Assembly (NCBI GenBank): GCA_021740905.1
Contig: JAIOYV010000005.1
Span: forward strand, 1-64,000
Length of the DNA stretch: 64,000 bases
Direction: 5' to 3'
DNA from: Bacteroidales bacterium
GTDB taxonomy: Bacteria; Bacteroidota; Bacteroidia; Bacteroidales; M50B96
Below are positions 16,626 to 24,599 of this stretch, one piece after another (the first letter of the stretch is position 1; each line of letters starts with the position of its first letter). The position numbers were made by a program, and so were the translations under genes. Under the pieces are notes generated by a model, which saw only the letters and a program-made list of their open reading frames with translations, was not told the DNA's origin and did not search any database.

Positions 16626-17096
16626 ATGAAAAATTACATCAGGCTTATAAATCTTGCGATTTTATTTATTGGGATTTCTTTTTCATCGTGCAAAAAGGAC
16701 GACCTAAAAATATTCCCCACCATGACAGCAAAAATTGACGGTATCGATTGGACTACTTCACTTAGGGTCACAACATTGGGAAGCGAAACTTTTACTATAA
16801 CTGGCACATCAATCGGCGGCGAAATATTAATTTTAACTATTTTGGGAAGCGATGAAGGTACATACAATCTTTCGATCAGCCCCCCTGCTGCCCAGTGTTC
16901 TGCCATGTACAAAGCATCAGCATCCATGTCATCCGAAGATGCTTTTGTGAGTTCGAACGGGGAGGTGGTATTGACGAAAGTAGATAAAGCAAATCAGAAA
17001 ATATCTGGTACTTTTAAGTTTACTGTTACTCGTTTAACTGAGAAAAAGGAAATAACAGAAGGTAAATTCGAAGACCTTAGCTACGAAGGAAGCTAA
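16626..17096 (+). CDS. DUF6252-like lipoprotein
   Basis: 156 residues. Lipoprotein signal with lipobox FSSC (Cys22), then KKDD. The mature part begins MTAKIDGIDWTT, the N-terminal pattern of the DUF6252/“MTAKIDGxxW” lipoproteins of Bacteroidota, and continues as an all-beta domain with GGEILILTI, EGTYNL, and the late strand KANQKISGTFKFTV. These proteins are predicted to lie in the outer membrane; their function is unknown. A TATCTTTGC promoter box sits upstream. Single gene. Confidence 0.75.
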   Translation: MKNYIRLINLAILFIGISFSSCKKDDLKIFPTMTAKIDGIDWTTSLRVTTLGSETFTITGTSIGGEILILTILGSDEGTYNLSISPPAAQCSAMYKASASMSSEDAFVSSNGEVVLTKVDKANQKISGTFKFTVTRLTEKKEITEGKFEDLSYEGS

Positions 17097-17268
17097 TACT
17101 TTTAGCAGAGTAAGTAAAATAGGTGAGTGAGTAATTAGGTAATTCGTTTGCAAAATTATCATTCATTTATCAATACTTATTCATTCACGAATTCCCAGAT
17201 GGCTGGACATAACATTCCGCTCAGGATTTCGGATTCGCTTCAACATTAATCAATAATCAATAATTATT

Positions 17269-17433
17269 ATGACAAGATATATTTGCCAAACCTGTGGATA
17301 CGAATACGATCCCGAAATAGGCGATCCTGACTCTGGCATCGAACCTGGAACAGCTTTCGAAGATATTCCCAACGATTGGATTTGCCCAGTATGTGGAATG
17401 AGAAAATCGGACTTTGTGCCTTTGGAGGATTGA
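17269..17433 (+). CDS. Rubredoxin
   Basis: A 54-residue protein. The two iron-binding knuckles are intact: CQTCG (Cys6, Cys9) and CPVCG (Cys39, Cys42), with the conserved [22 protein letters not shown] middle and a Trp before the second knuckle. Rubredoxins carry a single iron bound by four Cys and pass single electrons, in anaerobes often to oxygen or peroxide reductases. The neighbouring genes give no partner. It lies between two stretches of GAATT/GTAATT word repeats, the second starting at its stop codon. Confidence 0.95.
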   Translation: MTRYICQTCGYEYDPEIGDPDSGIEPGTAFEDIPNDWICPVCGMRKSDFVPLED

Positions 17434-17591
17434 GTAATTTAGGAATTGGGTAATTAGGGAATTGAGTAATTAGGGAATTGTGAAATTTAGGAATTGGGGA
17501 ACATTGAAGATAGGGAAACCTTGCCAAAATAACCGACTTGCCTTAATTTCGTAATTCCTTACTCACCTCAATTCCTTAATTCCCCAACTCC
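17434..17591. repeat. Head-to-head 8/16-bp word array
   Basis: Directly after the rubredoxin stop, the words GAATTGGG, TAATTAGG, GAATTGAG, TAATTAGG, GAATTGTG, AAATTTAG, GAATTGGG follow one another with an 8-bp period (16-bp super-unit) to about 17506. After a gap of some 35 bp the reverse-complement words CCTTAATTTCG, TAATTCC, CAATTCC, TTAATTCCCC run to 17591. A shorter, related stretch lies before the gene at 17110-17145. The array ends 50 bp before thrS. Confidence 0.85.
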
Positions 17592-17644
17592 TATTTCAAC
17601 TAAAAAGACTATTTTCGCGGCTTGAATTTTTAAAGATTACGATT

Positions 17645-19591
17645 ATGATTGAAATTACTTTTCCTGACAAACAAGTGAAGGAATTCCCGGAAGGAGTTTC
17701 CGGTATAGATATAGCGAGGAGCATCTCGAACCAACTGGCCAAAGAAATTGTTGCCACATCGGTGAACGAAGAATTGTGGGATGCCAATAGGCCGATCAAC
17801 CAGAATGCACGTATTAAATTGCATACATTCGACAACGACGAAGGGAAACATGCTTTTTGGCACTCTTCGGCACACCTTATGGCCCAGGCAATCGAGCATC
17901 TTTATCCCGGAGTGAAATTGTGGGTTGGGCCAGCTATCGAAAACGGCTTTTACTATGATATAGATCTTCCTGAAGGTCAGGTAATCTCGGACAACGATTT
18001 CAAGAAAATCGAAGACAAGATGCTTGAACTGGCCAGGCTGAAAAATGACTATGTCAGAAAAGAAATGTCGAAGGATGAAGCTTTGGCTTACTATAATAAT
18101 AAAGGCGATGAATATAAAGTAGACCTGATTGGTGGTTTAGAAGACGGTACCATTACTTTTTATTCGCAAGGCGATTTTACCGATTTATGCCGTGGTCCTC
18201 ACTTGCCAAACACCGGATTAATAAAGGCTGTTAAAGTTTTATCGGTTGCTGGTGCTTACTGGAAAGGCGACGAGACCCAAAAACAATTGACCCGTTTGTA
18301 CGGTATTTCATTCCCCAAGCAAAAATTTTTGGAAGAATACCTTGTCCTGCTTGAAGAGGCAAAAAAGCGGGACCATCGAAAAATAGGGAAAGAACTTGAG
18401 CTTTTCACTTTCTCGCAAAAGGTTGGGATGGGCTTGCCATTGTGGTTGCCAAAAGGAGCCCAGTTGCGCGAACGTCTTGAAAATTTCCTAAAAAAAGTAC
18501 AGAAAAAATATGGCTATGAGCCTGTAATTACTCCTCACATTGGGTTGAAGGAATTATATGTTACTTCGGGCCATTATGCAAAGTACGGGAAGGATTCGTT
18601 CCAGCCTATAAACACGCCAGCCGAAGGGGAAGAGTTTTTGCTGAAACCCATGAACTGTCCGCACCATTGCGAAATTTACAGATCAAAGCCACATTCCTAT
18701 CGTGACCTGCCAGTTCGTTATGCTGAATTTGGCACCGTTTACCGGTACGAGCAACATGGCGAATTGCATGGTTTGACCCGTGTTCGTGGGTTTACGCAAG
18801 ACGATGCCCATATTTTCTGCCGTCCCGATCAGTTGAAGGAAGAGTTTATCAAGGTGATTGATATTGTTTTGTACATTTTTAAAACCCTCGATTTTAAAGA
18901 TTTCACTACACAGGTTTCTCTCCGCGATAAAGAGAATCCTGACAAGTATATCGGAAGCGATGAAAATTGGGAGAAAGCCGAACAGGCAATCCTTGAAGCA
19001 GTTAAAGAAAAGGGGTTGGATTATTTGATAGAAACTGGCGAGGCTGCCTTTTACGGGCCAAAACTCGATTTCATGGTGAAAGATGCCTTGGGACGAAAAT
19101 GGCAGTTGGGGACTATCCAGGTCGACTACAATCTGCCTGAGCGGTTTGAGCTAGAATACATGGGCACTGATGGGCAAAAACACAGGCCGGTTATGATCCA
19201 TCGCGCACCTTTTGGTTCGATGGAACGTTTTGTTGCCGTATTAATAGAGCACACAGCAGGGAAGTTTCCTTTGTGGTTGACCCCCGAACAGGCTGTGTTA
19301 ATCCCTGTTAGCGAAAAGTATAACGACTATGCAAAAAATGTTTTAGATATTCTAAATAATTCCGATATTCGCACCCTGATTGATGAGCGGAACGAAAAGG
19401 TAGGCAGGAAGATACGCGACAACGAATTGATGCGGATCCCATATCTGCTAATTGTAGGCGAAAAAGAAGTTGAAAGTCAAACAATTTCGGTACGCAAGCA
19501 AGGAGAAGGAGACGTGGGTACTTTTAGTGCAAGCGAATTTATTGAGTTTATTAACAAGGAGGTGGAGAGCCAACTTGACGAAATAAAATAA
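17645..19591 (+). CDS. thrS: Threonyl-tRNA synthetase
   Basis: 648 residues, full length. An N-terminal TGS domain (1-62), the editing domain with [13 protein letters not shown] (HxxxH), a further Cys/His pair of the editing site around CRGPHLP, then the class II catalytic core with [11 protein letters not shown], the zinc-binding Cys in KPMNCPHHC, motif 2 [17 protein letters not shown] and motif 3 [13 protein letters not shown]-terminal anticodon-binding domain (about 535-645) follows. It charges tRNA-Thr with threonine in the cytoplasm. infC begins about 30 bp downstream, the usual thrS-infC-rpmI-rplT order. Confidence 0.98.
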   Translation: MIEITFPDKQVKEFPEGVSGIDIARSISNQLAKEIVATSVNEELWDANRPINQNARIKLHTFDNDEGKHAFWHSSAHLMAQAIEHLYPGVKLWVGPAIENGFYYDIDLPEGQVISDNDFKKIEDKMLELARLKNDYVRKEMSKDEALAYYNNKGDEYKVDLIGGLEDGTITFYSQGDFTDLCRGPHLPNTGLIKAVKVLSVAGAYWKGDETQKQLTRLYGISFPKQKFLEEYLVLLEEAKKRDHRKIGKELELFTFSQKVGMGLPLWLPKGAQLRERLENFLKKVQKKYGYEPVITPHIGLKELYVTSGHYAKYGKDSFQPINTPAEGEEFLLKPMNCPHHCEIYRSKPHSYRDLPVRYAEFGTVYRYEQHGELHGLTRVRGFTQDDAHIFCRPDQLKEEFIKVIDIVLYIFKTLDFKDFTTQVSLRDKENPDKYIGSDENWEKAEQAILEAVKEKGLDYLIETGEAAFYGPKLDFMVKDALGRKWQLGTIQVDYNLPERFELEYMGTDGQKHRPVMIHRAPFGSMERFVAVLIEHTAGKFPLWLTPEQAVLIPVSEKYNDYAKNVLDILNNSDIRTLIDERNEKVGRKIRDNELMRIPYLLIVGEKEVESQTISVRKQGEGDVGTFSASEFIEFINKEVESQLDEIK

Positions 19592-19608
19592 AATTTATAA
19601 TTAAATTT

Positions 19609-19614
19609 AGGAGG
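19609..19614 (+). promoter_or_regulatory. Full Shine-Dalgarno of infC, decides an AUA start
   Basis: AGGAGG at 19609-19614 is a complete anti-16S match, 8 nt before ATA at 19623. Genes in this window otherwise lack such sites, as is usual in Bacteroidota. Its place supports initiation at the ATA rather than at the first ATG 26 codons later. Confidence 0.85.
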
Positions 19615-19622
19615 ATAAAAAA

Positions 19623-20180
19623 ATAGCTGGCTTTAGAGGAAATAGGGGACGGGTCGAAAGAAGAAACCCGCATCGCATCAATAATTATATCAATTCGCCA
19701 ATGGTCCGGTTGGTGGGCGAAAATATAGAAAACCCCGATGTATATTCAATAAAGGATGCCATTAAAATGGCTGATGATTTGGACCTGGATCTTGTGGAGA
19801 TTTCTCCCAGTGCAGACCCGCCTGTTTGTAGGATCACCGATTATCAAAAGTTTCTTTATCAACAGAAAAAGAAACAAAAAGAGTTGAAGGCCAAGGCCAC
19901 TAAAATTATAGTGAAAGAAATCAGGTTCGGTCCACAAACCGACGAACATGATTTTAATTTCAAATTGAAACACGCCATTAAGTTTTTAGAAGATGGGGCT
20001 AAAGTAAAGGCTTTCGTATTCTTTAAGGGACGTTCGATTTTGTTTAAAGAGCAAGGCGAAATTTTATTGCTTCGCTTTGCGCAGGAATTGGAAGAAGTGG
20101 GAAAAGTAGAACAATTGCCCAAATTGGAAGGAAAACGGATGACCATGTTCATATCGCCAAAAGCAATTGCCAAAAAATAA
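19623..20180 (+). CDS. infC: Translation initiation factor IF-3 with apparent AUA start codon
   Basis: The frame has its first ATG at 19701, but the coding sequence clearly continues upstream: [19 protein letters not shown] followed by [18 protein letters not shown], the conserved IF-3 N-terminus (the arginine-rich stretch and R-I-N). The upstream limit is a TAG at 19608. The only fitting initiator is ATA at 19623, 8 nt after AGGAGG. This gives 185 residues, the normal length for IF-3 (N-domain to about 85, linker, C-domain to the end with [11 protein letters not shown] and the usual MFISPK tail). E. coli infC starts at AUU so that IF-3 represses its own translation; AUA here would do the same. 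ATT/ATC codons nearby do not fit the spacing. Confidence 0.9.
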   Translation: MAGFRGNRGRVERRNPHRINNYINSPMVRLVGENIENPDVYSIKDAIKMADDLDLDLVEISPSADPPVCRITDYQKFLYQQKKKQKELKAKATKIIVKEIRFGPQTDEHDFNFKLKHAIKFLEDGAKVKAFVFFKGRSILFKEQGEILLLRFAQELEEVGKVEQLPKLEGKRMTMFISPKAIAKK

Positions 20181-20205
20181 TAATTTTTTTAGATACAGAA
20201 ACCAG

Positions 20206-20252
20206 AGTGCATTAGCCGAAAGATCCTGGACGACCGGGACGCTAAGTACTCA
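20206..20252 (+). ncRNA. Structured leader element upstream of rpmI (copy 1 of 2)
   Basis: A nested hairpin: GAGTG (20206-20210) pairs with TACTC (20248-20252), then TTAGC with GCTAA (20213-20217 and 20242-20246), a 7-nt/1-nt asymmetric internal loop with CGAAAGA, and a 6-bp top stem TCCTGG with CCGGGA closed by ACGA. It ends 15 nt before the rpmI start. The element is almost identical to the copy before rplT, and the outer stem differs in sequence while still pairing. The likely role is translational or transcriptional control by L20 or L35. Confidence 0.75.
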
Positions 20253-20267
20253 CAAATAAATGTAATT

Positions 20268-20465
20268 ATGCCAAAAATGAAAACGAATTCCGGTGCTAAG
20301 AAGCGCTTTACAATTACCGGAAGTGGAAAAATCAAAAGGAAACACGCTTTTAAAAGCCACATCCTGACCAAGAAATCCACAAAGAGAAAAAGAAACCTGG
20401 GTTATTTTACAACAATTCACAAAGCCGATGAGAACAACATCAAGCTTTGTTTGGCCATGAAATAA
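20268..20465 (+). CDS. rpmI: 50S ribosomal protein L35
   Basis: 65 residues, normal length, basic throughout. [14 protein letters not shown] is the hallmark N-terminus and [22 protein letters not shown] matches the family. Part of infC-rpmI-rplT. A structured RNA element ends 15 nt before the ATG, where a regulator bound to it could block the ribosome. Confidence 0.97.
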   Translation: MPKMKTNSGAKKRFTITGSGKIKRKHAFKSHILTKKSTKRKRNLGYFTTIHKADENNIKLCLAMK

Positions 20466-20493
20466 TCGAAAGGAAGTAAAAAAAGTTTTAACA

Positions 20494-20541
20494 GAGTGAC
20501 TTAGCCGAAAGATCCTGGACGAACCGGGACGCTAAACATTC
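20494..20541 (+). ncRNA. Structured leader element upstream of rplT (copy 2 of 2)
   Basis: Same fold as the copy before rpmI: GAGTG (20494-20498) with CATTC (20537-20541), TTAGC with GCTAA (20501-20505 and 20531-20535), the CGAAAGA internal loop and the TCCTGG/CCGGGA top stem, here with a 5-nt loop ACGAA. It ends 16 nt before the rplT ATG. CATTC replaces TACTC of copy 1 and still pairs with GAGTG, so the pairing, not only the sequence, is conserved. Confidence 0.75.
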
Positions 20542-20557
20542 AAAAAAAAGTAAAATT

Positions 20558-20902
20558 ATGCCAAGATCAAAAAATGCTGTTGCATCAAAGCAAAGAAGGA
20601 AAAAGGTACTGGATCAAACCAAAGGTAACTTTGGTGCCAGGAAAAATGTTTACACAGTAGCTAAAAACACGCTCGAAAAAGGCTTGCAATATGCCTATCG
20701 CGACCGTCGTACCAAGAAAAGGAATTTCCGTGCACTGTGGATCCAGCGGATAAACGCAGGGGCGCGCATACATGGATTGTCCTACTCACAATTTATGGGT
20801 AAGATACATGCCAAGGGTATCGAACTTAACAGGAAAAGCCTTGCAGATATGGCCATGAACCACCCCGATGCTTTTGCAGCTATTGTGAAAGCTCTGAAGT
20901 AG
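20558..20902 (+). CDS. rplT: 50S ribosomal protein L20
   Basis: 114 residues, full length and basic. N-terminal [35 protein letters not shown], then [26 protein letters not shown], the conserved L20 core that binds 23S rRNA. Last gene of infC-rpmI-rplT. In other bacteria L20 represses this operon by binding a structured site in the mRNA; the twin elements upstream of rpmI and rplT fit such a role. A strong terminator follows at 20925. Confidence 0.98.
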   Translation: MPRSKNAVASKQRRKKVLDQTKGNFGARKNVYTVAKNTLEKGLQYAYRDRRTKKRNFRALWIQRINAGARIHGLSYSQFMGKIHAKGIELNRKSLADMAMNHPDAFAAIVKALK

Positions 20903-20924
20903 AAAACTACTGACATAATATAAT

Positions 20925-20949
20925 AAAGTCCCGTCATCGGGACTTTTTA
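20925..20949 (+). terminator. Intrinsic terminator of the rplT operon
   Basis: AAAGTCCCG, loop TCAT, CGGGACTTT followed by TTAG; 9-bp perfect stem with a T-run, 22 bp after the rplT stop. Confidence 0.92.
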
Positions 20950-21088
20950 GTTTAACAATGTTTGTTTTTGTTAGAGGTCGATTAAAGTAGTCGGCACTTT
21001 TACATTATTTCTAAAATGCCGAATTGATTTTTTCAACATTAGAAACCAACTATGCACCCATGAAACAAACCTTAAATTTTTCTATAAG

Positions 21089-21805
21089 ATGAAAATCGCA
21101 ATTATTGGATACGGAAACATGGGCAAGGAACTTGAATCTCTTGCCAATGAACGAGGGCACGAAATTGTTGCCATAATCGATAAGGAAGGTTTTTCGGAAT
21201 CTTCGAAAGAGAATTTGAAAAAGGCACATGTCGCCATAGAATTCAGCACACCTGAAACAGCTTTTGATAATTACCTGCAATGTTTCGATTTGGGGATACC
21301 TGTTGTTTCAGGCTCTACAGGCTGGCTGGCCCGGATGGATGAAGTAAAAGAAATCTGTGTTGCAAAAGGAGCCGGCTTTTTTTATGCCTCGAATTTTAGC
21401 CTGGGCGTCAATTTATTTTTTGAAGTGAACAGAAAACTCGCCCGCCTTATTTCAACCTTCCCCAACTATCAAATCGCGATGGAAGAAATCCATCATATCC
21501 ATAAAAAGGATGCCCCAAGTGGCACTGCCATATCGCTTGCCAACGATATTATTTCAGAAAATAAAAACAAGACAGGCTGGGTTTGCAATACCACGGCGAA
21601 GGAAAATGAAATAGCTATTGTTGCAAGGCGAATTGATAATGTGCCTGGGATACACACTATAACTTATGATTCGCCCGTTGATTGCATTGAAATTTCGCAC
21701 CGCGCCAAAAACCGAAAGGGATTTGCCATGGGGGCAATTTTGGCTGCCGAATTTATGAAAGGAAAAAAAGGTATTTTTGGCATGAAAGATTTGTTGGAAA
21801 TTTGA
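21089..21805 (+). CDS. dapB: 4-Hydroxy-tetrahydrodipicolinate reductase
   Basis: 238 residues. The nucleotide-binding motif MKIAIIGYGNMGK is at the N-terminus, and the catalytic/substrate motif EEIHHIHKKDAPSGTA (about 130-145) contains the conserved His and Lys. The enzyme reduces the dipicolinate precursor in the diaminopimelate/lysine pathway, for peptidoglycan and protein. Near its end is the RAKNRKGFAMGAILAAEF helix. A short word-repeat-like stretch of about 110 bp separates it from lepB; the dapB-lepB-lepB order is, from memory, common in Bacteroidota. Confidence 0.96.
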   Translation: MKIAIIGYGNMGKELESLANERGHEIVAIIDKEGFSESSKENLKKAHVAIEFSTPETAFDNYLQCFDLGIPVVSGSTGWLARMDEVKEICVAKGAGFFYASNFSLGVNLFFEVNRKLARLISTFPNYQIAMEEIHHIHKKDAPSGTAISLANDIISENKNKTGWVCNTTAKENEIAIVARRIDNVPGIHTITYDSPVDCIEISHRAKNRKGFAMGAILAAEFMKGKKGIFGMKDLLEI

Positions 21806-21915
21806 AATTGGAGTCCACCTTCGATAAAGCTTCGATGGATAAATATTGGAGTGTTGGTTGACATTTGGTAGGTGTCTCGAAACTTTGAACTCAGAACTCG
21901 ATAACTATATATAAA

Positions 21916-23268
21916 ATGAAAGAATTTTTGAAGAACAAGTGGTTTAAATTTATTTTAATTACTGTCCTATACATTTTGTGGACCGTGTGGGTCGGGAATT
22001 ATTGGTTGCTATTGGGCTTGGCGGTAATTTTCGACATGTACATCAGCAAAAAAGTGCATTGGGCATTCTGGAAAAAGAAAGGGGTTAAAAAGCAAACAGT
22101 AGTTATAGAATGGGTCGATGCCATAATTTTTGCAGTGATTGCAGCCACCTTTATCCGCATGTTTTTCATCGAAGCCTATACCATTCCAACTTCTTCGATG
22201 GAAAAATCGCTTATGGTGGGCGATTATCTATTCGTGAGCAAAGTAAGTTACGGGCCAAAATTGCCCAATACGCCATTATCTTTTCCATTTGCACACAACA
22301 CAATGCCCCTTACCAAAGAGGCTAAATCATATAGCGAAGCTATTCAGTGGAAATACAAACGTTTGGGAGGATTGGGCAAAGTGGAACGAGGCGATGCCAT
22401 TGTGTTCAATTTCCCCGAAGGTGATACTGTTGCGACAAATTTTATGGGGCACAGTTACTACCAGTTTGTAAGGGCTTATGGCCATGATATGGTTTGGAAA
22501 GACAAAAGACAATTTGGTAATATCATTACACGCCCGGTCGACAAGCGCGAGAACTATATTAAACGCTGCATTGCCTTGCCTGGCGATACCTTGCAAATTG
22601 TCGACGGAGAGGTTTTTATTGATGGGGAGAAATCAGAATTTCGCCACGGTATGCAGTACAATTACGAAGTACGGACCAAAGGTAACCCACTCAGCTCGAA
22701 AGTACTCGACAATTTGGGAATCCCTTACGACGATTATATCAGCAGTTATTCCAATGGCCGTCATATTCTACCATTAACAGACGAGCAAGTAGAAGAAATT
22801 AAGCAGTTCCCGGTAGTGGTTTCGGTTACCCGTAAATTAGATCCCAAAGGAAATGGCACACCTCGTGTATTCCCCCACAGTTTACGTTTTGATTGGAACG
22901 AAGACAACTTTGGTCCCCTGGTTATACCCAAGCGGGGCATGACAGTTGAGCTAAACGCCCAAACAATTCCAGAATATCGCCGTGCCATTGAAGTGTACGA
23001 AGGAAATAAATTTGAATTGAAAGATGGAATAGCAATTATTAATGGTGTTGCGTCTGATTCCTACACGTTCAAGATGGATTATTATTGGGCTATGGGAGAT
23101 AACCGTCACAATTCGGCCGATTCGCGTTACTTTGGCTTTGTTCCAGAAGACCACATGGTAGGGAAGGCCGTTTTTGTCTGGCTATCGCTCGACAAAAATA
23201 AGGGTTGGTTCAGTGGGAAAATCCGATGGAGCAGGTTGTTTCATACTGTAAGCTCTCTTATCAATTAA
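21916..23268 (+). CDS. lepB: Signal peptidase I
   Basis: 450 residues with two N-terminal membrane helices (about 9-40 and 65-85). Catalytic Ser94 lies in TIPTSSMEKSLMVGDY and Lys216 in YIKRCIALPGD; GDNRHNSADSRYFG is box E. It removes signal peptides from exported proteins on the outer side of the cytoplasmic membrane. The protein is longer than E. coli LepB because of an insertion between boxes (about 225-370), as in other Bacteroidota. It is the active partner in a tandem with the 23355-24248 paralogue, which lacks both catalytic residues. Confidence 0.96.
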   Translation: MKEFLKNKWFKFILITVLYILWTVWVGNYWLLLGLAVIFDMYISKKVHWAFWKKKGVKKQTVVIEWVDAIIFAVIAATFIRMFFIEAYTIPTSSMEKSLMVGDYLFVSKVSYGPKLPNTPLSFPFAHNTMPLTKEAKSYSEAIQWKYKRLGGLGKVERGDAIVFNFPEGDTVATNFMGHSYYQFVRAYGHDMVWKDKRQFGNIITRPVDKRENYIKRCIALPGDTLQIVDGEVFIDGEKSEFRHGMQYNYEVRTKGNPLSSKVLDNLGIPYDDYISSYSNGRHILPLTDEQVEEIKQFPVVVSVTRKLDPKGNGTPRVFPHSLRFDWNEDNFGPLVIPKRGMTVELNAQTIPEYRRAIEVYEGNKFELKDGIAIINGVASDSYTFKMDYYWAMGDNRHNSADSRYFGFVPEDHMVGKAVFVWLSLDKNKGWFSGKIRWSRLFHTVSSLIN

Positions 23269-23354
23269 AGGATCGGGGACTTCTTTGAAATTTCACGTCC
23301 ATGGCCTCTTTGAGATGTATAAGGAGTTGGATGGGAATGATTTAGTTTTCTGCA

Positions 23355-24248
23355 ATGAAGTATAAAAAGCTCTTATGGGTATTTATTGTCACTGGATTTC
23401 TGTTTGGCCTTCTTTTCGGGATTGGTTTCGACATTTCCCGGATGAAAGGCCAGGCAATGGAGCAATCAATCCAAGATGGGGAATGGCTGTTGGTGGCAAA
23501 ATTCAAATATGGGATAAAAATCCCTTTTGCTGAAAAACTAATATTTGCCCAAAACCAACCGGGAAATGGTCAGATCATTGCTTTTCATTACCCCAAAATT
23601 TACGATCGAAAAATATCGCAAAAACCAAACATGGTATCGCGTTGTATTGGCCAGCCAGGCGATACACTTCAGATTATCAACAAAGAAATTTTTATAAACA
23701 GGGAAGCAGTAACCAAATTTCCTTCGGTACAATTCAAATACAGGTTATACAGCAACGAGGGTGAATTAAATCAAGAATTTTTTCAGGAATATGGTATTGC
23801 ACAAGGAGGCAAAGTGAATGAGGTGGGTTTGTATGATTTCCCACTTACACGAAACCAGGCTGAAAAACTGGGTCAAGATGAGCGAGTTTCCGGTCTCCGA
23901 ATTTTAAGAGGAAAACCCTCCGACATGGCGGATATCTTCCCCGTTTCGTCTTATTATGCTTTTTCGTCCGATAATTTTGGCCCGGTAAAAATTCCGCAAA
24001 AAGGCTGGACAGTGCCTTTAAATATCAGGAACATCGATTTGTATAAACAGATTATCAAGGAATATGAAGTCAACAGCCTTGAGCTAATTTCTGGCAAGGT
24101 GTTTATTAATGGAGAAGAAACTGTTTCTTATACCTTCAAACAAAACTATTTCTTTGTGTTGGATGATAACCGCGATTATGCCGACGATTCCCGCTTCTGG
24201 GGCTTTCTGCCAGCCGATCATCTGATAGGGGCGGTGGTTGGGTTTTGA
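23355..24248 (+). CDS. LepB-like protein without the Ser/Lys dyad (pseudo-signal peptidase)
   Basis: 297 residues, homologous along its length to the upstream LepB: a single N-terminal helix (about 4-26), MKGQAMEQSIQDGEWLLV, SRCIGQPGDTLQI, DNFGPVKIPQKGWTV and DDNRDYADDSRFWGFLPADHLIG. The residue at the catalytic Ser position is Ala34 (QAME against SSME) and the catalytic Lys is Ser95 (VSRC against IKRC). The fold appears intact, with no frameshift. I infer that it cannot cleave and may bind LepB or substrates. It follows lepB by 86 bp on the same strand. A serine elsewhere taking over cannot be ruled out. Confidence 0.85.
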   Translation: MKYKKLLWVFIVTGFLFGLLFGIGFDISRMKGQAMEQSIQDGEWLLVAKFKYGIKIPFAEKLIFAQNQPGNGQIIAFHYPKIYDRKISQKPNMVSRCIGQPGDTLQIINKEIFINREAVTKFPSVQFKYRLYSNEGELNQEFFQEYGIAQGGKVNEVGLYDFPLTRNQAEKLGQDERVSGLRILRGKPSDMADIFPVSSYYAFSSDNFGPVKIPQKGWTVPLNIRNIDLYKQIIKEYEVNSLELISGKVFINGEETVSYTFKQNYFFVLDDNRDYADDSRFWGFLPADHLIGAVVGF

Positions 24249-24299
24249 GTTGACCACAGAAGCTCAATTTTGGAAAAAGGAATGAACCAAGGGGGGAAA

Positions 24300-24329
24300 C
24301 GCTGTCATGTCCTTCGGACGATGACAGCG
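24300..24329. other. Strong hairpin with UUCG-type loop
   Basis: CGCTGTCAT (24300-24308) pairs with ATGACAGCG (24321-24329); inside, GTCC and GGAC close a C(TTCG)G tetraloop with one bulged G. It is 52 bp after the lepB-like stop. No U-tract follows immediately; a T7 run comes 20 bp later. The same words (CGCTGTCA and TGACAG) recur at 42351-42462. Confidence 0.75.
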
Positions 24330-24575
24330 TCTTAGAAGTGGTATAGAATTTTTTTGCTTCTACCAAATTATTAGGGGGAGTCATTCACGAAAAATGAAAT
24401 GGAACACGGATAACTAACACCGAAAAAGCGGGACAGGCACAGATGACACGGTTTAAACGGATTCTTAAATTCTGTACATGGCGCAAAGTGGGCGTTCAAT
24501 TTAAAAGTTGAAATATTTAATTCAATTTAGAACCTACAGAATACTGCTTTTCAATCATCAATCATCATTTATCCT

Positions 24576-24584
24576 TATTTTTGC
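24576..24584 (+). promoter_or_regulatory. Probable -7 promoter element of the amidohydrolase gene
   Basis: TATTTTTGC fits TAnnTTTG and lies 15 bp before the ATG at 24600. A TTTTC at about 24548 is a poor -33 candidate because the spacing is longer than usual. The upstream 24249-24575 stretch has CACGGAT/CACAGAT words and no gene. Confidence 0.55.
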
Positions 24585-24599
24585 CCCAAACATTAAAAT

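Noticed and set aside
19701-19703. ATG as the infC start
   Set aside because: It would remove the conserved IF-3 N-terminus, and no ribosome-binding site precedes it, while AGGAGG precedes ATA at 19623.
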